A program made the position numbers and the translations under genes. From assembly GCF_022539315.1 (NCBI RefSeq), contig NC_066316.1, forward strand, positions 100,992,179-101,056,178: a DNA stretch of 64,000 bases. Reading direction: 5' to 3'. The notes beneath the pieces were generated by a model. It had not been told where the DNA came from. It worked only from the letters and a program-made list of their open reading frames with translations, and did not search any database. The first letter of the stretch is position 1. Each line of letters starts with the position of its first letter. The stretch comes from Serinus canaria. Lineage: Eukaryota > Chordata > Aves > Passeriformes > Fringillidae. Of this stretch, positions 1-9,396 are shown piece after piece.

Positions 1-2891
1 AGGTCACTTGCAACCTTCAGTGCCTGGAAAGCTTAAGACATCCTAGGCTTGTGCTACAAATACAGGTACAAGCTTTGTCTTGGTAGACAGTCTGATGAAA
101 GAGCTTTTACAGAGGTTTTTCTGTGGAACATTCTTGTGGTCAACAAGAAAACTTGACAAAAATGTCTTCACAGGAAGAAAAAGCTCAAATAAGTGAAGCA
201 GTTGAGTAGAAAAGCAACAAAGGGCATAAGCAGAAAAATAGCAGATGTCAGAGATGCTCTTGCATCTGTTACTCTATAAGTAAAACATTTATGGTGTTTG
301 AGGAACTCCCTTCCCAGGAGGGTAGGCTTCAGATCCAAACTAATCACAAGGGAAGAAAAAGAATTTAGTTTTCATAAATGTGCCTTGAATCATCAGAATA
401 CATTCCCTATATTTATAGTGGCTACATTGTGAGAATGGTCTTACGCCTTTGCTTTTTGAGTGCTTGCATCCAGTAGATCAGAACAGTTGTACTGACTCTG
501 AAGACCAACAGCTTTGACATCCAAAGCTTGCTTTTGACTAAAATTTCATCTCAATTTCAATATTATTGACTTTTCTAGTTATTATATTTGCCTGTTTCAG
601 AATGAGTTGTTCTAATATTTTCATAAGGAAGAGCTCAAACCAGCACATGCAGCTCATGGTAACCCTCACAGTGACCTGACTGAGATATTTTGGGGGTTGT
701 GCCCCATCTTTACCCTTGCCTTTCACTTCACAGACTGCAGATTCACAGCTTGTTTTACCACTGGAGTCAGCCACTGGAGAGCTGGAGCAAGTGTGCCAGA
801 TTGCAGTGCTTGTTAGGGAGAGCCTCTACTGCAGCATCCCACTCCCACAAAGGTCAGGGGCCACATTCTCCTGGTAGGAGACCTGCCAAGAGAGCTTGCT
901 CTGTGGTCAGCAACAGGTGGAAAAGATTAACCCTTTGAGAGTCATGCCCCTTAGCCCATCAGGGGTCATGACATCGAAGGCCTGGCCTGTTGTCATCAGC
1001 GAGCAGTCAAGCTGCAGGACTGGATTTATTAGGTACATCACAAGGCACTCTGTGAAATAACATTTTCCTCTCTCTGTCTTTGTTTGGCAATTCCCTAGAG
1101 TTGATCCAGCCAAATGAATTAGAGAAGTGCAGTTAAAGTGATTAGTAACTGAAAGCCCAGTAATTTGTTTATTTACCAGGGCTAAATTTATATATCTATT
1201 TTCTTGAATTGTCTTTGTTCTCATCATGCTAAATTTTAAAACTCTGGTACTCAAGTGGAATACACTAGCTGAATTTAAAAGGTGTTATAAATTCATGCAT
1301 TCATTATATGTGTTATAAATTTATTCCGATATTGGTCAGGATCATGATCTTTGGAACATCAGACAAGTTTGTTTCCTTTCTGATTTCTAAAGACTGGCAG
1401 GAAGCCACAGAGTTTGGTGTCATTTTTGGTGGCTCAGCTTTGCAGCATGACCTTGTAATTGAGGTCCTTCCCAGTGGGAGCTTCAGCACAGCTCATCTGA
1501 AAGGTGGTGCAATTCAGTGCAGGCTTACATTACCATCCTTAGGGGATCTCTTACAGAACCACACTGGAACCTTCCACACAGACTTAGTTCACTACCCTGC
1601 AATAACCTCCTCTGTGGGCAGAGAATACCTCACGCCTTGCTAAGCAAGCTAATTTCCTCTCCCTCATCAACATTTCATTCCACTTTTTTTTTTCCACAGG
1701 GAGTAAAAATGGGTGACTCAAGCTCAAACTCTGAAAAACAAGGACAAAATTCTTGATTAAAAGCTGAGTTCAGAAGTGTTAGTATTTCACCCAGGAAGCA
1801 AAGGGATAAAGCGTGTCATGCTCAGATGTCTCAATTCATGCTACACTTGAGTATTTCTTATTTGCTAAGACTTCTCTGACCTGTGAGAACATCGCAGGTG
1901 TGAAAACACCACGTAGTTAGTGTGTCTATAGGCCTTAAGCATTTATCTCTGAAATATCAGTATTTCAAAAACACTGCATTTTGAATCTCAAGTCTTCAAA
2001 GACTAAGTGTTGTGTTTGTGCTGAGGTTTGTAGCATTATGGGTATGCTTCACTTTTTCTATAGTCATTTGCAAACAAATGTTTTACAAAAGCATAACTAA
2101 AACATAGCATATAAGGTAGTATTTGGGAAAACATTTCATTATAACAGAAAAACCCCTAATATGTACACTTTAAAACACTGGTTAGAAAGGAGGCCCCCCT
2201 GACAATAACTGTCTGTGCCATATTTCTATGAAGAGCACAAGTGCCATGTTACTAAAAACGTAAAACAAAGCCATGGGAAAGCATTATTTCAGCTGTCATC
2301 ACTTTGTACATATTTGAGTAATATGTACATAGTTACAACTATTGCTTGGTTTCCTTATTGTTTGTTTAGGTCTTTTATATAGCAACAACGTAGTGAAAAA
2401 TACTATGAAAAATAAGGAAAAGGTTTTTGATACAGACCCAGATATGAATACTCTGACTTTAGATTATGATTGTATCCATATGATTTCTTTCTTCTAGGCA
2501 GAAAAATTCAGATTCTCTGATCATACCCTGAAACAATTTAGGCTTGTCTTTTAGCACATGCTATTCGAATGAAGGTATTGCCATAAGACATCATAATGCA
2601 ATGAGATTTGAAACCTTCCCTTTTATTTGTTAACTGTAAACATATTTTCTTATTCCATTTTGCTGATATTACAGATAATGAGTGTGGTCATTGTAATGTA
2701 AGTTCAGATGCAAATGGAAAGACTTGTTATGGAGAGAAATTTTTAGTACAAAATTTAGGCATGGCTGTACCTAGAGTTTTTTGAGAGCACAAGACCAGGA
2801 AGCCAAGATGAGATTGAAATTTATAGAGTTTATAAATCTATGTCTATTTCATAGTTTCTGGAGGCATGTTATTGCACCAAATTACTCTTTC
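1..2891. other. Unique AT-rich intergenic DNA, no gene recognised
   Basis: No recognisable gene or dispersed repeat. The longest frame here is plus-strand 1308-1643 (111 codons); its translation shows no domain, signal peptide or motif that I know, and it lacks clear splice sites. A small 8-bp inverted repeat (arms 2306-2313 and 2321-2328) is present. The stretch could be intergenic or intronic; the sequence alone does not decide this. Confidence 0.5.
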
Positions 2892-2982
2892 AGAAAAAAA
2901 CAACCAACTAACTGAAACAACAACCAAACAACAACATCAAAAACCAACCAAACAAAAAAGAAAACAAAACACAACCCCTCCC
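2892..2982. repeat. A/C-rich simple repeat (AAC/AACC-type)
   Basis: Almost 90 bases contain very little but A and C on the plus strand, in irregular units such as CAACAA, CCAAC and CCAAAC. It is low-complexity DNA and may be a decayed poly-A tract. A very similar tract lies at 47366-47488. Confidence 0.8.
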
Positions 2983-3598
2983 CAATGAATAAACTCTCTA
3001 AGATTTTCAAATAGGCTTCAAAGTATGATACAAAGATTTCTGGGCTGCCTTGGAAATCCTGGAAATAGTTCCATACATTTCTGGGATATGTTTACCTATT
3101 CTACGTCCTTACAAATGCTCAGGAGCCTTTTGATTTGTTTCTAATTGACCTGGATCAAAATAAGGATTGTTCTATCAATTTACTAGTTTGGATGACTGAA
3201 TGTTGCTGAATGGGAGTGTTACCTGCCATTATTTAATTTACTAGTAGAGCATTGGTACCTAAGATATTTGCTGTCCAACACCACTCCACAGAAAATTTTC
3301 TGTCTGAAAATTTTGTGGGTCTTTGGCAGAGTCAGCACAATGTCCCATTATTGAAAATATTTTTTAGGAAACGGATAGAGAGCTTGTCTGTGGCCATAGC
3401 AATTCCTGAAAGAAGGAAGGTAGGGGAGTTTTAATTCTGACTGCAAAGTGTGGATCCAGATCACACACCTTTTGAGTGTTGTTCAAACACTGTTTCCTCT
3501 TACAATATAAAACTGTAAATTTTCATCTGTTGTTTGAGGATATTCTTTTATTTAATTAAATAGATGCACCATTCAGAAAAATTGTGCAGGGACATGGA
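2983..3598. other. Unique AT-rich spacer before the CR1/LTR nest
   Basis: No gene or repeat recognised. It includes a 12-bp AT palindrome (ATTTAATTAAAT) near 3553 and ends just upstream of the CR1 3' end. Confidence 0.5.
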
Positions 3599-3780
3599 TC
3601 ACAGAATCACAAGACCAGTCGGTTGGAAGAGACCTTTAAGATCATCAAGTCCGACCCATCCCTTACACCTCAAGTAAACCATGGCGCTGAGGGCCACATC
3701 CAATCTTTTTTTAAACACATCCAGGAATGGTGACTCCACCACTTCACTGAGCAGAAAATTCCAGTACTTTACCACCCTTT
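3599..3780 (-). mobile_element. CR1 LINE fragment, 3' part (first half of a split copy)
   Basis: This is the reverse complement of the 3' untranslated end of a CR1 non-LTR retrotransposon. On the plus strand it begins with the degenerate terminal octamer repeat (CACAGAATCACA). It continues through the usual GGTTGGAAGAGACCTTTAAGATCATC block, 'CTAAACCATGG-like', 'CACATCCA' and 'GGTGACTCCACCAC' blocks, and stops abruptly at 3780 where the LTR begins. The CR1 match resumes at 4411. The fragment contains no coding part of the element; like most avian CR1 copies it is cut short at the 5' end and cannot move by itself. The subfamily was not determined, but the wording matches the type common in songbirds. 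Confidence 0.93.
3775..3780. repeat. Target-site duplication, left copy (CCCTTT)
   Basis: These six bases directly precede the LTR's TGT end and recur as CCCTTT at 4411-4416, directly after its ACA end. Taking out the LTR and one copy restores a normal CR1 sequence (ACCACCCTTTCTGTAAAAAA). A 6-bp duplication is typical of alpha/beta-type (ERVK) integrases. Confidence 0.93.
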
Positions 3781-3811
3781 TGTCCGATCGGCTGTGTGTC
3801 TCTGTCGGACA
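3781..3811. repeat. Short inverted repeat within the U5 end of the LTR
   Basis: TGTCCGA (3781-3787) is followed 17 bases later by its exact reverse complement TCGGACA (3805-3811). The outer copy is the LTR terminus itself, so the end of U5 carries an internal inverted copy of its own tip. Confidence 0.8.
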
Positions 3812-3900
3812 TGCGGAGGGTGGTTCGCGTGGGACGGTTCGCAGGCAGCCCGCGATGAACAGACGAGTCTGGACTCCTCTATAGTTCAGTCTTCAAGTTG

Positions 3901-3906
3901 TTTATT
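3901..3906 (-). terminator. LTR polyadenylation signal (AATAAA)
   Basis: TTTATT on the plus strand reads AATAAA on the minus strand, about 95 bp downstream of the TATA-like box and about 120 bp before the 3' end of the LTR. The placement fits the end of the R region in a retroviral LTR. Confidence 0.7.
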
Positions 3907-4000
3907 AAAGCTTATCTCTAAGGTTTTTGTTCTGCCCAGCCGAGATCTGACCAGCAAGGCAGCCACAAGCACTCTCTGCCCCTTTAGGGCGGTCGCACAT

Positions 4001-4007
4001 TCTTATA
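4001..4007 (-). promoter_or_regulatory. LTR core promoter, TATA-like box
   Basis: TCTTATA on the plus strand reads TATAAGA on the minus strand. It lies about 95 bp upstream of the AATAAA signal, the usual TATA-to-poly(A) spacing for a short R region, so transcription would start near 3975 and run leftwards. Whether it is still active is unknown. Confidence 0.55.
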
Positions 4008-4410
4008 CTGATAATTGCGTATGTGATATTTACAATTTTTCTCCAATACCCATCACCTTTATTAAACAGTGCACCTTTAGTATGAACCAATCTAAAATGC
4101 ACACATCACAGAGAAGATGGATGACAAGAAGAAGGAGAAAAGCCATGAGGTCGGGCCTGAATCCTCCATCTTGCCTCCATTAGACCCCCCTGTACCAAAA
4201 CCTTAAAACCTATATTCTATTCTATAAAAACACCTGCCCTACACCATTCAAACCTCTGAAACTTCCATACCCTCATGCTTTGATAGCACGACCCTTGAAG
4301 GGTCAAAATCAAGCCACCAGGTGCCTTTGGCTACATTCCAGGACTTCTGAGCCCCCCAAGGGGTCTCCCTGGGACTCAGAGCATCCGAGGTGATGCGCTG
4401 AGTTCCCACA

Positions 4411-4416
4411 CCCTTT
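4411..4416. repeat. Target-site duplication, right copy (CCCTTT)
   Basis: Second copy of the six bases found at 3775-3780, directly after the ACA end of the LTR. Confidence 0.93.
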
Positions 4417-4495
4417 CTGTAAAAAACTTTTTCCTAACATCCAACCTAAATTTCCCTTGCTACAGCTGTGTCCTCTGGCTCTGTCAGTTGCTGAA
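4411..4495 (-). mobile_element. CR1 LINE fragment, continuation after the LTR
   Basis: The CR1 match broken at 3780 resumes here: CCCTTTCTGTAAAAAAC, then TTTTTCCTAACATCCAACC, AATTTCCCTTG and a TGTCCTCTGGCTCTGTCAG-like block, all in the order of the reverse-complemented CR1 3' region. Similarity fades after about 4495, which I take as the 5' truncation point. With 3599-3780 this makes one CR1 copy of about 270 bp. Confidence 0.88.
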
Positions 4496-7400
4496 CAGAA
4501 ATAGTAAGGCAGTTGTGACTCCTGCTACTATGTCAGATGGATCTGTCCTACCTTGAAGGTTTTGCCTTCCTGCTGAGGTAAGAGTGAGGTTATGACTTTC
4601 ACTTGGTCATTATTAGAAGTACCATAATAATCAGATGGAAAAGAAAGCATCACAGAGAAAATTGTATGTGATTTTTCAAATCGCTTTGTTTTGCACCAGA
4701 AAAAAAAAAAGCCTAAAAAAAGAAGGGGTTTTAGTTCTTTTTTCCATGAAAATAGAAGACAGCAAAGTGGAAGAAGAACTTTGGTGATCCTTATGGGCCC
4801 TTTCCAATTCAGGATACTCAATGACTCTATCCTATGAACTTCCCATGAACAGCACAGGATTTGATGCATCTCCTCAAGAGAAGTATATGAAACTTAGATG
4901 AGGATAAATTCTCTGATGCAAACTAGACAAAGGAGAAATCTATTCCTTTACATATTCCTGGAGATTTATTTTGGAAAACTAATTGTTAATTCTTTAGTAG
5001 CTTCGACCAAGATGTGTAGGATAGTGTCCTATTTAAAAATATTTTTTTTCATCCAAGTTGTCCAGCAAGTTTCACAGGAAAATGTCTAAATGGATTTCTA
5101 AGAGCAAAAGAGAAGAATTAGCAGGCTGAAAAAATACTAATAAACATAAAAACTAGAAGCTGAAATATAGAGACAGTCACACTCGTTGGCAGAGTTCCTT
5201 CCTGAATTCATATTTAAGTTAGCTTAGACTTCTGTGATCTTCTCTCTAGGAGCAGTTATATAACTTTCCTAAAATGTGTTCTTTCTTACCTAGCAACATG
5301 GCTGAAGATACTTCAGACTCTGTTTTTACTGTCTTGAGAGCTACTCTGTCCTTTCTTTGATGAACACAGTTGTCTCTCTCAACTATTCATTTAGAGGGTT
5401 GTCAGAAAGACATTTTAAGCAGAACATTGCCTGGGCCCTGCTAGAGCTCTAGTGACTCTACCTTTCCTTCTGTCTGGTTATTTTCTTTTCATGACAATTT
5501 TATTTTACCCTTATCTATCAAACTGTATGATTCTAATGCACCACTTGCTGGACTTTCAAACAAGATTTCTGCAAGCATCACACACAAAGACAGAAATTCC
5601 TGTGATGCTGCTTATAGTGGGAGAACGAGGGATGTGGCAGCTCCTGCATTTCTCCAATGCCCCAGACATTTCTGAAGATCTAAGTGTTAATATTGTTTGG
5701 TGAAGTAAATCATTCATTTTGAATTTCTGAGCTTTTCTCAGAGCTAGATGACTCTGAAAAATTTTCTGGTGGCTTCACAACCTGGATCAAATTGTACAGA
5801 TCCATGAACTAGCAACAATCTACCCTGACTTTGGTGCCACGTCAAAAAGGAAAGAAGTTGCTCCCATCTGTGATCCCATTGCATGATCCAAGTTCATATT
5901 AGAATTAATCACTCAGACTGACACATGAAACATCAGCAAGTATTCTAAATGGATCTGATTTTTACTTATAGTGTGCAAAACATTTCAGAAAAAAAATTCT
6001 GATTGAAATTCATGCTATAATGATAGCAATGACAAATTCATTAGAGGAAGCATACAGGAAGGAAGAGAGAAAGAAATAATGATAGAAAGTAAAAGACAAG
6101 TGTTTCCAAAAATCTATATAAAGATGACAGTATGTCTTCTGAAAACTAGTATTTTCTCCTTGTTATTATTTTGCTGTTGTTATATTTGATTAATTATTTA
6201 CACTGCACTATATTTGTGCACACATTTTTCAAAAGTGAGGTATTATTTCCCCTGTAAGTACTATGTAAATCAACTTGCAAGAACTGTTAAATATTTATAG
6301 TCTGTCTGGAAGGTTAGTAGAAGTGCAAGTTGTAGGGATTGCAACTGCATGCTGATAACAACAGTAAAACCAAAAACATAAACATTGCAGAGGTCAAAAA
6401 CATTTACTGTTTTCAAAATTTCTTTCTTTTCCCAAATCCCAAGATTTGAAAAAATACATTCTTTTAAAATATATCTGTTACATTCCACTGGCCTAGCAAA
6501 TTGCAGCTTGCCTCTCACAAAGCTTTCATGCCTGAGATTTGGTCTGAATTCTTTAGCACTTCAAAGCATGACTGAAGAAGAGTGTGTCAGTAATTTACTG
6601 TCTCTTTGCATCTGTCACCTTGATTTTCTTCACCATAAAGCTTTAAATCTTGGACCTGGAAAAGGTGGAGCAAAATGCTGGTGCAACTCTCTTCTTTTCC
6701 TGCTATCCTTGCAGAAAAGAGGGGCGAATGTAAAACTCTGAGTATACAACCTTCCTAAATAAGGACTGGTTTTTGTTTAAACATAGCTCTTTCAAGAGTT
6801 AGCAGATGTTTCAAATTGGATCTTCTAAAATGCTGATAACTATGCATATCTCAGACTACAGTCCTTTCCAGAAGTCACTTTACTTCCGAAATATTTATAA
6901 AAAGACCATATGTTATATTTGTTCTTTGAGTTGGGGGACGAGGAACACAGCAATGCATCAATTTATAGCTGATTCTCATTTGCTTTTATCATTGTTCATG
7001 CAATAATCACTTTCCATGGAAACTGTATCATTTTTCCCTTTCTAGACTAAAATTTTGTCCTTGCATTATTAATTTGAGCAGCTATGGAATCTGTTGCCAT
7101 TCATAATCTCAAAAATAACAACAGTAAGGAAACACACATGTAAACATGAGCAAGTTACATAAATCTTTACATATTTATGCTTCACTTTTGTAATTTACAG
7201 CTGTTTGCCTTCTTGCTGCTAGATTGTACCCATGTTTTATGCTTAAACTGAGAAATTGAAGGGAAGAATAGGCTGTCACTTCATCAGATTGGAGGCATTG
7301 CTTGCTTAATTACTTGAGAGGTGTTGCTGTCTTTCTTGAGTCCCCTTTTATGTCAGGAAGCCAAGTAAATGACACTAAATTAAGTCTCCCAAGGGGAGAA

Positions 7401-8006
7401 CTATGAAGATTCTGCCAAGCCAGGCTTACATCACTCTCTGCATACCAGAAGTGCACACACATGATGGAATCTCCTAATGCAAGCTCTGAGAAAAGGCACC
7501 TCTATGTTTGTGGTGAGCTTCAGACAAAGAACATTGGCTGAGACCTGGCCAATATGACACTTTATAATAAACAGGGAGAGGCCAATTAGGCCCATATGCC
7601 TGAGATTCCTTTCATCTAACTTCTGTCAGATAAAAGGGCTGCTTTGTCAAGCAAAGATCCTTTTCTAGTCAGTGAGAAGAGATAAGCATCTCCAAAGACA
7701 AACTGTTCAATGTATTTTACACACCTAATGTGGTGATCTGAGATGAGACATCATCCAGGGTGCTCATCTCTCCCTCTTTCCCCAAGAAGGAGCTTTGATG
7801 GTTAGATAGGCCACACCCCCAGGTGGGGAAGGAATAAAATTTGATCCCAGCCAGTCAGAAATAAGGACAAAATGTAAAGACAGGTATTCTGAGAAAATAC
7901 CTGTGGCTTAAATTGTATACTACATAGCACACCATGCAGTGATGGATGCAGGATAAAGATCAGACTGCATGGCCAACCTGGATGCTGTTGGTACTGCCAA
8001 TGTAGG
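4496..8006. other. Unique AT-rich intergenic DNA, no gene recognised
   Basis: Apart from short A or T runs (for example near 4700), I see no repeat, RNA gene or coding exon. The longest frames are 6385-6741 (plus, 118 codons) and 4528-4869 (minus, 113 codons); neither has recognisable motifs or convincing splice sites. Confidence 0.5.
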
Positions 8007-8055
8007 GCACCCATAATAATTGAGGGCACTGTCTGCCCTTAGTTATTATGGGTGC
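8007..8055. repeat. 49-base hairpin with 22-pair stem
   Basis: The outer arms GCACCCATAATAA (8007-8019) and TTATTATGGGTGC (8043-8055) are exact reverse complements. Inside them AGGGCA (8023-8028) pairs with TGCCCT (8034-8039). The 3-base spacers TTG and TAG can also pair (one U-A and two G-U pairs), leaving a 5-base loop, CTGTC. I do not know it as a named RNA gene or transposon end. It could be a chance palindrome, a remnant of a small inverted-repeat element, or a transcribed hairpin. Confidence 0.85.
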
Positions 8056-9355
8056 ACATTTTTAAAAATAATGGACTAATAGTTGACTCCTTTATCTTGT
8101 GTGTAAAAAGTCTTTAGGTACCTTTTTGAAAAATGTTGGTGTCTCACTACACTCCTTTGTAACAGATCCTTCACACATTAGTTATTATAAGACAGTGGCA
8201 TCATTAGGAAGGTGTGTTTCGTATCTCTCAGGAGGTTTTGCCTTGATATGGTGATACATTCAGGACACCAATTCAACATGCACATGTCTCTTAGAAAAAA
8301 GTTTCTGTTCAGAGTCAAGATGGAATCAAAGTGATATCATACCATATTTCATGTTATCAACTATGAAAGAAAGGATTTAAACACTAGATCTGTTTCTAAG
8401 GCATTCAATTTGAGGAAAAGAATTAGCATTGCAAAGAGAAAAGAGAGAATAGTGACTTTTTTCTTCTGCATTCATTGTCTTGAATCAGCCTATTGTCTGG
8501 GGCTGTACGTGTGTGGGAGTGCAATTCACTGGTGGTTGAATTCAACTCTCAGTTCTTTCAGCTGTGTTTTCAGCCTCTGATTTCCTATGTTTCTCTCTGT
8601 AGTTTTAATAATGAGGGAGATTTTAGGACAATATGTTCTACATTTTCTGCATTATTGAGCTTTCTTCATGGCCTCTCCAGAACAACAAAACAAGATCGAA
8701 GCTTCAACAGTGTGAAACCAACACTAATAGATTATTTGGCAGCACCAAAAAACTCCAAGAGACTCTTGGGAATATACTGTATTCCATACCTATATAATGA
8801 AAAAATATGATACTCATGTAGTCATACAATTTACAGTCACTGAGGTACTTGTTTTAATCATATCCCCACCTAGTTAATTTTCAGTCCTGGAGGCAATTCT
8901 CTGGCCTTTTGTCTCTAACTATTGGAGCTGCTGGCACTGACATGAGGCTGGTCTCTTCCCTTCTTTGAATATACACGTGAAGATTTCCCTGCATACAGGT
9001 ATGCATTTATGTGCACAAATTCTTGAATACATGTAGAAGCCCACAGTTGGTAGGTCATACCTTGTGACAAACACCTAACAGATTAATTCAATAGTTACCT
9101 GTGTTATAGGATTGAAGGAGAGGGAAATGGTAGCTAAAGGCAGTGGTGACAAGAACACTATACAGAACTAGGAAAATCTGATAAAACCGGACAAGACAAG
9201 CAACAAGCCTTTAAAACATGAGAATAATTAATTATTAGGATATTTACTAAGAAATTTGTTAAATTTCTCACTTCAATAGAATGCCTTGTTAGTAAAGGTT
9301 CCAGTGGTTGCTGATCTTAAAGTCTATTAATTTAAACAACAGGCTTCAAATTAAA
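8056..9355. other. Unique intergenic DNA, no gene recognised
   Basis: Nothing recognisable apart from a 105-codon plus-strand frame at 8493-8810 that has no motifs and is probably chance. Confidence 0.5.
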
Positions 9356-9396
9356 GCATTTAGCAAAATAAAGAATATTTTGCTAAAATTAAATGC
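9356..9396. repeat. AT-rich hairpin, 12-bp perfect stem
   Basis: TTTAGCAAAATA (9359-9370) and TATTTTGCTAAA (9376-9387) are exact reverse complements around a 5-base loop (AAGAA). GCA at 9356-9358 and TGC at 9394-9396 can extend the stem past a bulge. Transcribed or not, it is a clear secondary-structure signal; the function is unknown. Confidence 0.8.

Larger units (their letters stand above)
3781..4410 (-). mobile_element. Solo LTR of an ERVK-like endogenous retrovirus, inserted in CR1
   Basis: This 630-bp element is bounded by TGT...ACA and flanked by a perfect 6-bp duplication (CCCTTT), which is what retroviral integration leaves. Signals read on the minus strand: a TATA-like box at 4007-4001 and an AATAAA polyadenylation signal at 3906-3901 followed by a GC- and CpG-rich stretch to the end at 3781. 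By inference U3 is about 435 bp, R about 90 bp and U5 about 105 bp. Both sides are CR1 sequence, so there is no primer-binding site, gag, pol or env: it is a solo LTR, most simply formed by recombination between the two LTRs of a provirus. Many CpGs survive near 3784-3862, which suggests a fairly young insertion. Short frames inside are not genes. Class assignment (ERVK/ERV2) rests on the 6-bp duplication and general layout. Confidence 0.92.

Noticed and set aside
1308..1643. 111-codon plus-strand frame as a gene
   Set aside because: No known motif, ordinary base composition, no CpG rise and no convincing splice sites.
2306..2328. 8-bp inverted repeat GTACATAT / ATATGTAC
   Set aside because: Short and AT-rich; expected by chance in a window of this size.
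3905..4102. 65-codon frame inside the LTR as a viral or host protein
   Set aside because: It spans the TATA box and R region of the LTR; an LTR of this kind is not coding.
4221..4229. TATAAAAA on the plus strand of the LTR as its promoter
   Set aside because: No AATAAA follows in that direction and the R/U5-like layout fits the minus strand; the plus-strand match is probably incidental.
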